Assembly: GCA_902363045.1 (NCBI GenBank)
Contig: CABIYX010000015.1
Coordinates: forward strand, 1 to 64,000
From: Clostridiales bacterium
GTDB lineage: Bacteria; Bacillota; Clostridia; Oscillospirales; Oscillospiraceae
DNA: 64,000 nucleotides
Reading direction: 5' to 3'
The notes below the pieces were generated by a model. That model was given only the letters and a program-made list of their open reading frames with translations. It searched no databases and had not been told where the DNA came from. This document shows positions 36,154 to 44,516 of the stretch, piece after piece (position 1 is the first letter of the stretch; every line of letters begins with the position of its first letter). The translations under genes and the position numbers were made by a program.

Positions 36154-36184
36154 CGTCACTTCCTCCTCCATTATGGGTGTTCAG

Positions 36185-37678
36185 TCAAAACAGGGCCAAC
36201 CCCTGTTGGATCAGCCCGCGGATGGGCCCGAAGGCGGTCCCCAGCAGCAGATTGCCCGCCAGAAACAGCAGGATGACACACTTGCCCTCCCAATTTCCCC
36301 GCATCCAGACCACCGGCGCGTCCTCATTAGCCCGCGCCCGGCCCCAGATGGCCAGAATGGCCGGGATATAGTACATTGCGTTCAGCACAGAGCTGGCCGC
36401 CAGCCCGAACAGAGCTGGCGCCGTCTGCCACTCCGCATCCAGCGCCGCCGCCGCGATGCAGTACTTGGCGGAAAACCCGGCCAAAAGGGGCAGGCCGCAC
36501 AGGGACAGGCCGCCCACCGTAAAGGCCGCTCCTCCCAGCGGAGCCAGCCGGGCCGCGCCCCGCAGCTCACCCCAGTAGTGGCCGCCGGAGGCCCGGATCA
36601 TCTCCCCCGCGCCCACGAAGATCATGGATTTGGTCATGGCGTGGGCCAGGATCTGATAGCAGGCCGCCGTCCATCCCGCCTCGCTCCCCAGCCCCAGGGC
36701 CAGAAAGATATAGGAGATCTGAGCCGAGGAGGAGTAGGCGATCATACGCTTGACCTCCTCCTGCCGCAGGGCGGCCACCGAGGCGAACAGCATCCCCGTC
36801 AGCCCCAGCAAAAACAGAAGATCGTCCATATAGGTGGAGACGATCAGCGCCGGACCGAACACCCGCAGGATCAGCTTCAGCAGCAGGACCAGGTAGCCCT
36901 TCAGCACCAGGCCGGACAGGATGGCGCTGGAGGCTGTGGTGGCGCTGGCATGGGCGTCCGGCAGCCAGGCGTGAAAGGGAAACTGGGCGCTTTTGATAGA
37001 CAGGCCCAGCGTCATCAACAGGGCGGACACCACCAGGGGCAGGCTGTACTCCCCCGACTGGACCAGCCGGGCCACCGCCTCCTCCAGGCCGGAGAACAGC
37101 AGCTGCCCCGTGATACAGTACAGCATGGCGATTCCCAGCAGCACCAAGCCGGAGCCCAGACAGCTGAAGATCAGATACCGGATGGCGGCCACCACGGAGC
37201 GCCCGCTCTCCTTGGCCGCCACCGCGACACAGGCGGTCACCGCCGCGATCTCCACGAACACATAGCCGGTGAACAGGTCGTCGGTGTACACCATGGCCAG
37301 CAGCGCCCCAAACAGCAGCTGCATCAGCAGGCAGTACCAGCCCTGCCGGTCCGGCCGGACGTCCCGCCGCAGATCCTCCGCTCCGCCGCTGAGGGAGAGC
37401 AGCATCACCACGCTGAAGGTCAGGGCCAGCAGCGCCTCCAGAGGGCCGGCCCGCAGCTCGTTGCCCCAGGGGGCCGGGATATGCCCCATGGGATAGGAGA
37501 AGCTGGCCCCCGCCCCGCTCAGACGCGCCAGCAGCAGGGCGGACAGCCCCGCTACCCCCAGCTGCACCCCACGGACCAGCCGCAGCGCCCCGCCCTCCCG
37601 CCGGAGCAGGGGGACCAGGATCCCGCTGACCAGGGTGAGCATGATGCTGAGAAAGGGAATATTATATGACAAGGACAA
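36185..37678 (-). CDS. MrpD-like antiporter subunit 1
   Basis: This 497-residue protein is the paralogue nearest mrpC, the position of mrpD in ordinary mrp operons. The core FHAWLPDAHASATTASSAILSG is followed by LVLKGYLVLLLK, giving the conserved broken-helix lysines, and KRMIAYSSSAQISY. The start at 37678 is TTG, with AAGAGGTGAAAAGGAA upstream; a second TTG two codons later fits the AAGGA better. It is the best candidate for the true MrpD. Confidence 0.85.
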   Translation of the reverse strand: MSLSYNIPFLSIMLTLVSGILVPLLRREGGALRLVRGVQLGVAGLSALLLARLSGAGASFSYPMGHIPAPWGNELRAGPLEALLALTFSVVMLLSLSGGAEDLRRDVRPDRQGWYCLLMQLLFGALLAMVYTDDLFTGYVFVEIAAVTACVAVAAKESGRSVVAAIRYLIFSCLGSGLVLLGIAMLYCITGQLLFSGLEEAVARLVQSGEYSLPLVVSALLMTLGLSIKSAQFPFHAWLPDAHASATTASSAILSGLVLKGYLVLLLKLILRVFGPALIVSTYMDDLLFLLGLTGMLFASVAALRQEEVKRMIAYSSSAQISYIFLALGLGSEAGWTAACYQILAHAMTKSMIFVGAGEMIRASGGHYWGELRGAARLAPLGGAAFTVGGLSLCGLPLLAGFSAKYCIAAAALDAEWQTAPALFGLAASSVLNAMYYIPAILAIWGRARANEDAPVVWMRGNWEGKCVILLFLAGNLLLGTAFGPIRGLIQQGLALF

Positions 37679-37712
37679 TTCCTTTTCACCTCTTCTGCGT
37701 CGGAGTATTTTG

Positions 37713-38090
37713 TCACTCTTCTTCCGTCCCCCGCCGGGCCAGCATCAAGATCACATCCAGATTGACGCTGTGGTACTTCTGATACAGCCGGTGGGTCAGT
37801 GCCAAAAAGAGCGCCGTGGTGCTCACCGCCACCACGATCCCGGTGAGCACCAGCCCGCCGGGTACCGGATTGATATAGGCGGCCGCTTCCGCCCCCGGCT
37901 CCACCATGGGGGCCTTCCCGCCGTTCACATAGCCCATGGCCGCCAGGAAGAGGAACACCGCCGTGTCCATCAGATTCAGACCGATGATCTTCTTGATCAG
38001 ATTGGGATGGAGCAGAAGGGTCGCAAACCCAATGCTGAACAGCAGCACCGCCGTCACATAAAACCGCTGTTCCACCAAAATCTCCAGCAC
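37713..38090 (-). CDS. mrpC: Na+/H+ antiporter subunit C (MrpC/MnhC/NuoK-like)
   Basis: MrpC is a three-helix NuoK-like subunit of the multisubunit cation/proton antiporter. The 125-residue product has hydrophobic segments near residues 8-27, 33-52 and 75-100, with IGLNLMDTAVFLFL and the VLTGIVVAVSTTALFLAL helix typical of MrpC. The GTG start at 38090 follows GGGAGG at 8 nt. It lies 3 bp after the mrpB fusion gene. Confidence 0.93.
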   Translation of the reverse strand: MLEILVEQRFYVTAVLLFSIGFATLLLHPNLIKKIIGLNLMDTAVFLFLAAMGYVNGGKAPMVEPGAEAAAYINPVPGGLVLTGIVVAVSTTALFLALTHRLYQKYHSVNLDVILMLARRGTEEE

Positions 38091-38093
38091 AGC

Positions 38094-39104
38094 TCACTCC
38101 TCCCTTCCCAAAAACAGGATGTAAAAGGTATACATGGTGCAGGCCACGATGACGCCCACGCACAGATTCAACGGCAGGATCAGGCCGCCGCTGAGGATCT
38201 CACCAGGCGTCCCCTTGGGGACCTCCCAGCCCACGCCGTTGGCTCCGGTGAAGAAGGAATAGCCCTTCATCCCCGCGTAAGCCAGCAGGCAGAACACCGT
38301 CAGGCGGGTGGTGCGCCGGGTGGACAGCAGCTGGGCCATCCGCTCCTCCCCCAGCACCAGGGAGGCAAGGATCAGCCCGCCGCCCAGCACTGCCCCGCCG
38401 GAAAACCCTCCGCCGGGGCTGAGGTGGCCGTTGACGGTCACATAGATCCCAAACAGCAGGATCGCCGGGAGCAGCCCCCGCCCCAGCAGGGACATCAGCG
38501 TATCCGGCCCCCGGAAGGTCCACACCCGCAGCCGGGGACTGTGGAGCAGCAGCAGGGTGCTCCCCGCCGCCGCAAAGAGGACCGCCGATTCCCCAAAGGT
38601 GTCGAAGGCCCGGTACTCCAGGATCATTCCCGCCACCGCGTTTACCGCTCCGGTCTCCTCCACGCCGTCCTCCAGATAGCGGCGGGCCACCTCGTTCATA
38701 GCGGGGGCCTCCGGGTCCCCAAAGCGGGGCAGGGCCGCGGCGGTCAGCAGAAAAATACCGGCCAGCACCGCGGTCACGCACACGCTCAGCCCCCGGTAGA
38801 GGCCCAGCTGACGCCGCAGCCCCCCGGGCCGCCATCTGCGGGCAGGACGCCGGTCCTCCCGCCGCTCCTCGGGCCGGTCCGCGGGAGGAGGTGCGCCCTT
38901 CATCCCCTTCTCCCGGCGCTCCCGATAGCGCATCAGGCGATAGGCCCCGAACTCCATGTCCCCGTGGGCCTCGATGTACTCCAGATACTCCAAAAATTCC
39001 TGGCGCTCCGGGTCCTCCGGCCCCTCCGGGCCGTCCGGCTCCTCCCCGCCGGCCCAGCGCAGGAACCGCTCATACCAGCCCTCACCCCGGATCTCATTCT
39101 TCAT
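38094..39104 (-). CDS. mrpB: MrpB-like subunit with MbhE-like segment and long N-terminal extension
   Basis: The 336-residue protein has three parts. The first 100 or so residues are hydrophilic, acidic then Arg/Pro-rich, with no counterpart in standard MrpB. Next comes a helix and the segment GMILEYRAFDTFGESAVLF, which matches MbhE or the C-terminal part of MrpA. The MnhB domain follows, with YVTVNGHLSPGGGFSGGAVL. It therefore supplies pieces missing from the short MrpA-like subunit. The start overlaps the DUF4040 gene by 11 bp. Confidence 0.85.
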   Translation of the reverse strand: MKNEIRGEGWYERFLRWAGGEEPDGPEGPEDPERQEFLEYLEYIEAHGDMEFGAYRLMRYRERREKGMKGAPPPADRPEERREDRRPARRWRPGGLRRQLGLYRGLSVCVTAVLAGIFLLTAAALPRFGDPEAPAMNEVARRYLEDGVEETGAVNAVAGMILEYRAFDTFGESAVLFAAAGSTLLLLHSPRLRVWTFRGPDTLMSLLGRGLLPAILLFGIYVTVNGHLSPGGGFSGGAVLGGGLILASLVLGEERMAQLLSTRRTTRLTVFCLLAYAGMKGYSFFTGANGVGWEVPKGTPGEILSGGLILPLNLCVGVIVACTMYTFYILFLGREE

Positions 39105-39351
39105 CCCGTTCCATTCCTTTCAGGGCATTGATCTTCCGCAGCGTGAGGAAAAACAGCAGGCTGGTCACTCCCACGCCCACGGCGGCCTCTGTAATGGCCA
39201 GATCCGGCGACTCCAGCAAAAACCATAAAATGGACATGACCGCGGAGTAGGACATAAAAATGATGACCGCCGAAACCAGCCGCCGGCACAGCACCGTGGC
39301 CACGGCGCAGAAGATCAAAAACGACAGCAGCAGAAGTTCCAATCCGATCAC
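39094..39351 (-). CDS. Stand-alone DUF4040 subunit (MbhD/MrpA C-terminal-like)
   Basis: The 85-residue protein has three hydrophobic helices and the family core YSAVMSILWFLLESPDLAITEAAVG, equivalent to MbhD or part of MrpA's C-terminus. Start: GTG at 39351, which overlaps the mrpG stop as GTGA and has GGGAG upstream. A much longer frame exists but is out of family. It shows that MrpA is split in this operon. Confidence 0.85.
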   Translation of the reverse strand: MIGLELLLLSFLIFCAVATVLCRRLVSAVIIFMSYSAVMSILWFLLESPDLAITEAAVGVGVTSLLFFLTLRKINALKGMERDEE

Positions 39352-39677
39352 AGCTCCCGCTCTCCTTCCCCCATCAAATGGTCCGGCTCCATGCCCAGCC
39401 CGGTGATGACCTCCATCCGGGCGATCAGGTGAGCGGACACCGGGTTCACCGCCCACAGGATGACCGCCAGCAGGACCAGCTTGGCCGTGTGGACCGTAAA
39501 GCCGCACAGCAGGGCCAGCCCCGCCAGGATCAGCAGCAGTCCCAGGGTGTCCGCCAGCGCGCTGGCCTGGAGCAGCTCCAGCGTCCGCCGGAAGCGGAAC
39601 ATCCCCACCGCGGCGATCACCACCACCAGCACGCCAAGGGCCAGCAGACACACCGCCGCGAAACTCCGCACTGTCAT
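39348..39677 (-). CDS. mrpG: Na+/H+ antiporter subunit G (MrpG/MnhG)
   Basis: MrpG is a small three-helix subunit. The 109-residue product has hydrophobic segments near residues 8-24, 42-60 and 66-84 and the family motif GMFRFRRTLELLQASALADTLG. The ATG at 39677 overlaps mrpF as ATGA; the longer frame is an overlap artefact. A cytoplasmic acidic tail ends the protein. Confidence 0.92.
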   Translation of the reverse strand: MTVRSFAAVCLLALGVLVVVIAAVGMFRFRRTLELLQASALADTLGLLLILAGLALLCGFTVHTAKLVLLAVILWAVNPVSAHLIARMEVITGLGMEPDHLMGEGEREL

Positions 39678-39976
39678 GGCTCCTCCCCCCTCTTCTCCCG
39701 GTGCCGGCGGACCGAGATGCGGCTGAGCACCGCCACCGCCAGCAGATTCAGCAGCCCGTACAGGATCGCCACATCCACCAGATAGGACGCCTCCAGCAGA
39801 TAGGACAGGATACACACCATCAGAACCACCACAGTGCAGATCAGGTTCAGCGCCACCAGCCGCTCTGTATACCGGGGGCCCTGAATGGCCCGCACCAGAC
39901 AGGCCAGCATGGCCCCCATCAGCAAAAAGAGCGCCGCGGCCAGGCAGGCCCGCAGCTCAGGCGTACACTCAGCCAT
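39674..39976 (-). CDS. mrpF: Na+/H+ antiporter subunit F (MrpF/MnhF)
   Basis: MrpF is a three-helix subunit. The 100-residue product shows RAIQGPRYTERLVALNLI and the third helix YLVDVAILYGLLNLLAVAVLSR, typical of MnhF. The ATG at 39976 lies 8 bp inside mrpE. A longer in-frame stretch upstream overlaps mrpE and is not used. Confidence 0.93.
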   Translation of the reverse strand: MAECTPELRACLAAALFLLMGAMLACLVRAIQGPRYTERLVALNLICTVVVLMVCILSYLLEASYLVDVAILYGLLNLLAVAVLSRISVRRHREKRGEEP

Positions 39977-40442
39977 CCTGTTTTCCCTCCCACCGGCCCA
40001 GACGCCGGACAAATTCAGAGTCCTTGATTCCCGCGGCGAACTCCTGATCCAGAGCATAGACGCACAGGCGTCCCCCGTGAAGCGCCACCGTCACGGTCCC
40101 CGGCGTCAGGGTGATGGAGTTTGCCAACAGAAACTGTGTCCCCGGCTCCCTCAGTCCGGGATCCATCCAACTCAGGCGGGGCGCGCCCCGCCGCCGCCCG
40201 GGACACAGGATCCGGAGGATCACCTGAAGATTCGCGGTCCACACCTCCCGCAGGAGAAGGGGCAGATACCCCACCGCGCGTAAAATCCCCTGCCAGAGCT
40301 TCCGTCCGCCCCAGAAGGGCAGGCCAAGCGCCCACTGGCAACCCCAGGCCACAAGGCCGGCCGCCAGCGCCCCGGCCCCCGCGATCTGGAGGCTCCAGCC
40401 CCCATTCAGCACCAGCCAGAGCAGAAACAGCAATACAAACAA
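39969..40442 (-). CDS. mrpE: Na+/H+ antiporter subunit E (MrpE/MnhE)
   Basis: MrpE is the first gene of the operon. The 157-residue product has two N-terminal hydrophobic segments (residues 2-35) and the conserved LLANSITLTPGTVTV strand region, followed by ALHGGRLCVYAL. The start at 40442 is TTG, with AGGAG eight bases upstream; no ATG with a ribosome-binding site fits. The 5' leader is about 65 nt. Confidence 0.9.
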   Translation of the reverse strand: MFVLLFLLWLVLNGGWSLQIAGAGALAAGLVAWGCQWALGLPFWGGRKLWQGILRAVGYLPLLLREVWTANLQVILRILCPGRRRGAPRLSWMDPGLREPGTQFLLANSITLTPGTVTVALHGGRLCVYALDQEFAAGIKDSEFVRRLGRWEGKQDG

Positions 40443-40515
40443 ACGGACCGCTCCTCTCCCGGATCATTCCATCCCTCACCGCCGGCCCTCTGTCCAGCGG
40501 CATAGACAGTTTTTT

Positions 40516-40545
40516 ATTATACCAAACCACATCGAAAAATGAAAG
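40516..40545 (-). promoter_or_regulatory. Putative promoter of the mrp-like operon
   Basis: A perfect TATAAT -10 (40516-40521, minus strand) lies in AT-rich sequence 74 bp upstream of mrpE. The -35 is weak (CTTTCA at 18 bp or TTTCAT at 17 bp). The rest of the 40443-40604 gap shows nothing else I can name. Confidence 0.5.
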
Positions 40546-40604
40546 ATTTTCATAGAAAAAATTCCATTTTATTTTGTCTGGCCGCCGCCGTCCCGGGCCC
40601 ATAC

Positions 40605-40642
40605 AAAAAACAGCAGACACCCGCAAAAGCGTGGTGTCTGCT
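40605..40642 (-). terminator. Intrinsic terminator after recN
   Basis: On the minus strand, a 9-bp perfect AGCAGACAC/GTGTCTGCT stem with a 13-nt inner part that can pair further is followed by GTTTTTTG. It lies 5 bp after the recN stop and ends the nusB-recN operon. Confidence 0.9.
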
Positions 40643-40646
40643 CTGT

Positions 40647-42356
40647 TCATGTCTGCGGCGCTTCTCCGCCCATGCGCTCCCGGAGCTGCTCCGCCTGGGC
40701 CAGCAGCTCCTCCGCGCTCTCCAGCAGCGCGGGTGTGACGGACGCTCCCCCGATGAGGCGGGCCAGCTCCTCCCGCCGCCGGGTCCGGTCCAGCCGTTCC
40801 AGCGCGGTGTAGGTCCGTCCGCCCCGCTCTCCCTTGCTCACGGCAAAGTGGGTGTCCGCCATGGCCGCGACCTGCGGCAGGTGGGTCACACACAGCACCT
40901 GCTTGCGCCGGGCCACCTGGGCCATCTTCTCCGCCACCTTCTGGGCCGCCCGGCCGGACACCCCTGTGTCCACCTCGTCAAAGACCAGGCTGCCGATCTC
41001 GTCCCCCTCCGCCAGCACGTTTTTCAGGGCCAGCATGATCCGGGCCAGCTCGCCGCCGGAGGCCACCTTCTGGATGGGCTTGAGCGCCTCCCCCAGGTTG
41101 GCCGACATGAGGAACTGGATCTCGTCCACCCCGGTCTCGTCCATCCCGGCCTCTCCGCCCTTGGGGGCAAATTCCACCTCAAAGCGGACCTTGGGCATAT
41201 CCAGCTGGCGCAGCTCCTCCTGCACCCGGTCCCGCAGGGACTGGGCTGCGGCCTGTCTGGCCTGGGACAGGGCCTGCCCCCGCTTCCGCGCCTCCTTCTC
41301 CGCCTTGCCCAGCTCCTTTTCCAGCCGGGCGATGGTGTCATCCGCGTACTGGATCTGGTCCAGCTCCTGCCGGCAGCGCTCCAGATAGGCCAGCATCTCC
41401 TCCACCGTGGGGCCGTACTTTTTCCGCAGGCGGTAGAGCAGGTCCAGCCGCTCCTCCACCTCGTCCAGCTCGCCCGGTGAGAAATCGAAGGTCCGGCTCA
41501 GGTCCCGGAGGCAGTCCGCCGCGTCGTCGGCGGCACACCGCAGGGCGGTGAGACGCTCCCCCAGCTCCCCCAGCTCCGGACTGATGGAGGCGACGCTCTG
41601 GACCGCCCCCTCCGCGTCGGCCACCAGAGCGCAGGCTCCGGGGCTGTCCTCGTCCCCGGACAGGGCAAACTCCGCCGCCCGCACCGCCTCCATCAGCCTT
41701 CCGGCACTGCGCAGCAGCGTCCTGCGGGCGTCCAGCTCCTCGTCCTCACCCGGGCGCAGCTCGGCCCGCTCCAGCTCCCGGATCTGATAGTTCAGCGTAT
41801 CCACCCGGCGGGAGCGCTCCGCCTCGTCCATCTGGAGGGCGGCGATCCGCCGCCGCAGCTCGTGCCAGCTGCGATAGGCCACCCCGTACTCCTCCAAAAG
41901 CGGCTCATGCCGGCCAAACCGGTCCAAGTAGCCCAGGTGGCTGGCGGGATCCAGCAGCTGCTGGCCATCATGCTGGCCGTGGATGTTCAGCAGCTGCCGC
42001 CCCAACTCCCGCAGCTGGGCCACGGTGACCAGCCGGCCATCCACCCGGCACACGTTGCGCCCGTCCCCCTGAAGCTCCCGCTGGAGCAGCAGCTCCTCCC
42101 GGCCGGTGGAAAACCCGTTCTCCACCAGCCAGGCCAGGGGCGGGACCCCGGTGAACACCGCCGTGACCAGGGCAGAACGCGCCCCGGTGCGGATCAGCTC
42201 CCGGCTGGTCCGCTCCCCCAGCACCGCGCCGATGGAGTCAATGACGATGGACTTGCCCGCCCCCGTCTCGCCGGTGAGGACGTTGAAGCCCACCTCAAAG
42301 CGGATGTCCGCCGACTCGATCAGGGCAATATTCTCAATATGCAGCAAGGAAAGCAT
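40647..42356 (-). CDS. recN: DNA repair protein RecN
   Basis: RecN is an SMC-like ATPase recruited early to double-strand breaks. The 569-residue protein has Walker A TGETGAGKS (residues 28-36), a long coiled-coil middle (about 150-370), the ABC signature VASGGELARIMLALK, and Walker B SLVFDEVDTGVSG. Length is normal. It follows argR, the common Firmicutes order. Confidence 0.97.
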   Translation of the reverse strand: MLSLLHIENIALIESADIRFEVGFNVLTGETGAGKSIVIDSIGAVLGERTSRELIRTGARSALVTAVFTGVPPLAWLVENGFSTGREELLLQRELQGDGRNVCRVDGRLVTVAQLRELGRQLLNIHGQHDGQQLLDPASHLGYLDRFGRHEPLLEEYGVAYRSWHELRRRIAALQMDEAERSRRVDTLNYQIRELERAELRPGEDEELDARRTLLRSAGRLMEAVRAAEFALSGDEDSPGACALVADAEGAVQSVASISPELGELGERLTALRCAADDAADCLRDLSRTFDFSPGELDEVEERLDLLYRLRKKYGPTVEEMLAYLERCRQELDQIQYADDTIARLEKELGKAEKEARKRGQALSQARQAAAQSLRDRVQEELRQLDMPKVRFEVEFAPKGGEAGMDETGVDEIQFLMSANLGEALKPIQKVASGGELARIMLALKNVLAEGDEIGSLVFDEVDTGVSGRAAQKVAEKMAQVARRKQVLCVTHLPQVAAMADTHFAVSKGERGGRTYTALERLDRTRRREELARLIGGASVTPALLESAEELLAQAEQLRERMGGEAPQT

Positions 42357-42387
42357 GGTACTCCCTCATTTCCTTCCAGACAGCGGA

Positions 42388-42837
42388 TCACTTCAGAAGC
42401 TTGTGGACCTCCTGGATGAACTGCTCCGCCAGATCGTTGTCACGCATGATCAGGATGCCCACGTCATCCCCCGCCAGACTGGCCACCATGCCTGATATGT
42501 CCATATTGTCCAGGGCTGAGCAGGCCGCGGAGGCCAGACCCGGCATGGTCCGCACCACCACGATATTCTGCGCCACGTCCACTGAGGTGACGCCCTCCTT
42601 AAAAATGTTTCGGAGCCGGATGTCGGAGTCCGCCAGCCCCCTCCGGTCGGAGGACGCGTACCGGTATCCGCCGCCGGCCAGCTCCTTCACCAGCCGCAGC
42701 TCCTTGATGTCCCGGGAAATCGTGGCCTGGGTGGCGGAGTACCCTCTGGCCCGCAGCTCATCCAGCAGCTGCTCCTGGGTCTCCACATTCACGCTCTGGA
42801 TGATGTTCAGGATCTCCGTCTGACGCGCACGCTTCAT
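42388..42837 (-). CDS. argR: Arginine repressor
   Basis: ArgR/AhrC is the hexameric arginine-responsive regulator of arginine metabolism. The 149-residue protein has the N-terminal winged helix (TQEQLLDELRARGYSATQATISRDIKELRLVK) and the C-terminal oligomerisation/arginine-binding domain with VASLAGDDVGILIM. The start overlaps nadK by 4 bp. No arginine biosynthesis genes are in the window. Confidence 0.96.
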   Translation of the reverse strand: MKRARQTEILNIIQSVNVETQEQLLDELRARGYSATQATISRDIKELRLVKELAGGGYRYASSDRRGLADSDIRLRNIFKEGVTSVDVAQNIVVVRTMPGLASAACSALDNMDISGMVASLAGDDVGILIMRDNDLAEQFIQEVHKLLK

Positions 42838-43706
42838 GGCGCATATCCTCCTAATTTCTGATTGATGACCTGGTAAAAGCTGCGGCCCGCCAGCTGGACC
42901 AGCCGCGTGCTGTACTGGGACTGGGTGATCTCCACCCGCTCATTGGCTGTGACACGGAGCACCTTGCCCCCGTCCACCGACAGGTAGAGGTGCTTCCGGC
43001 TCCCCTTGGGCATCTGCACGGTGATCCGCCGTCCGGCGTCCAGCACCATGGCCCGGGAACTGAGCTGGTGGGCGCACACCGGCGTGACCACGATGCACCG
43101 GGAGTTGGGCTCCACGATGGGTCCGCCCGCCGACATGGAGTAGGCGGTGGACCCTGTGGGGGTGGCCACAATGACGCCATCCCCCATGATCCGCTGGACC
43201 AGCACCTGGTCGGCCAGCACCTCCACCTCCGCCACCCGGGCCATGGAGCCCTTGGAAAAGACCACGTCGTTCAGGGCCAGGTCCTGGCTGAGCTGCTTCT
43301 CCCCCCGGAACAGCCGGATGTCCAGCATCATCCGCTCCTCCGTCACAAAGTGCCCCTTGGCCAGGGGGACCAGCAGGGAGAGCTCCGTCCGCTCCAGCTC
43401 CGCCATAAAGCCCACGCTGCCCATGTTCACCCCCAGGATGGGCACTCCGTGAAGGGTGGCGTCCCGGGCTGCGTGGAGGATGGTCCCATCCCCGCCGAAG
43501 CAGACCAGCAGGTCCGCCTTGGGGAGCTCCTCCTCCAGCTTGTGGAGGGCTGCCTGACGGGGCAGCTCCAGCCGCTCCCCCTTCTTGGGGACGAAGGGCA
43601 GACACAGCACCGTCTCCGCGCCGGCCTTCCGCAGGATCCGGTCCGCCTCCAGCGCGGTCCGCAGGCCCCGGTCCCGGTAGGGGTTGGAGCTTAAAATGAT
43701 CCTCAT
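42834..43706 (-). CDS. nadK: NAD kinase
   Basis: NadK phosphorylates NAD to NADP. The 290-residue protein has the GGDGTILHAAR motif (residues 71-81), the NE/D-rich LNDVVFSKG segment, and the GDGVIVATPTGSTAYSMSAGG nucleotide-binding region. It is co-transcribed between tlyA and argR. Confidence 0.97.
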   Translation of the reverse strand: MRIILSSNPYRDRGLRTALEADRILRKAGAETVLCLPFVPKKGERLELPRQAALHKLEEELPKADLLVCFGGDGTILHAARDATLHGVPILGVNMGSVGFMAELERTELSLLVPLAKGHFVTEERMMLDIRLFRGEKQLSQDLALNDVVFSKGSMARVAEVEVLADQVLVQRIMGDGVIVATPTGSTAYSMSAGGPIVEPNSRCIVVTPVCAHQLSSRAMVLDAGRRITVQMPKGSRKHLYLSVDGGKVLRVTANERVEITQSQYSTRLVQLAGRSFYQVINQKLGGYAP

Positions 43707-43709
43707 GCC

Positions 43710-44516
43710 TTATTCCCCCTTCAGCTCTCCGTGGGAGGCCGCCACCAGCGCACTCAGGTCGCCGCTGTATCCCTCGCCCTGCCGGACGGAGAGATAGCCC
43801 AGGTATTCAATGTTCCCCTCCGGCCCGCGAATGGGTGAAAAGGTAATATCCTTTACAGAGAATCCCGCACAGGCAGCGTACTCCAGAAAGTGCTCCAGCA
43901 CCTCCAGATGGACCTCCGGGTCCCGGACAACCCCCTTCTTGCCCACCTTGTCCTTCCCCGCCTCGAACTGGGGCTTCACCAGGCAGACTCCCTCCCCGGT
44001 CTCCTTCATCAAAGGCCGCAGCGCGGGCAGGATGAGGTTGAGGGAGATAAAGGAGACGTCCACGGAAAAGAAGTCCAGCGGATCCGGGATCTGCTCTTGG
44101 GTGAGGTAGCGGGCGTTGGTCCGCTCCATGCACACCACCTGGGGGTGGGTGCGCAGGCGGTAGTCCAGCTGGTTATACCCCACATCCACCGCATAGACCT
44201 TCTGCGCCCCGTTTTGGAGCATACAGTCGGTAAATCCGCCGGTGGAAGCCCCGATGTCGGCGCATACCGCGCCGTTCAGCGCAATGGGCCAGAGCTGCAT
44301 GGCCTTTTCCAGCTTCAGCCCGCCCCGGCTCACATAGGGCAGGGCTCTGCCGCGGACCTCTATCGCCCGCGCCTCTGTCACCGGAGCGCCCGCCTTGTCC
44401 ACCCTCTGCCCATCTACAAACACCTGTCCGGCCATGATGACCGCCTGGGCCTTTTGGCGGCTCTCCGCCAGCCCGCGCTCCACCATCGCCACATCCAGCC
44501 GTTTTTTACTGCTCAC
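43710..44516 (-). CDS. tlyA: TlyA-family rRNA 2'-O-methyltransferase
   Basis: TlyA-type enzymes (YqxC in Bacillus) are S4-domain methyltransferases that modify rRNA riboses; some are described as haemolysins. The 268-residue protein has an N-terminal S4 domain (KRLDVAMVERGLAESRQKA) and an FtsJ-like methyltransferase domain with ADIGASTGGFTDCML and the YAVDVGYNQLDYRLR segment. Start: GTG at 44516 with GGAGG nine bases upstream, overlapping the dxs end by 11 bp. Confidence 0.92.
   Translation of the reverse strand: MSSKKRLDVAMVERGLAESRQKAQAVIMAGQVFVDGQRVDKAGAPVTEARAIEVRGRALPYVSRGGLKLEKAMQLWPIALNGAVCADIGASTGGFTDCMLQNGAQKVYAVDVGYNQLDYRLRTHPQVVCMERTNARYLTQEQIPDPLDFFSVDVSFISLNLILPALRPLMKETGEGVCLVKPQFEAGKDKVGKKGVVRDPEVHLEVLEHFLEYAACAGFSVKDITFSPIRGPEGNIEYLGYLSVRQGEGYSGDLSALVAASHGELKGE

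Noticed and set aside
31933..37669. Long plus-strand frames opposite the antiporter genes (31933-33432, 34360-36276, 36125-37669)
   Set aside because: Gln/His/Arg-rich shadows of Ala/Leu-rich membrane proteins on the minus strand.
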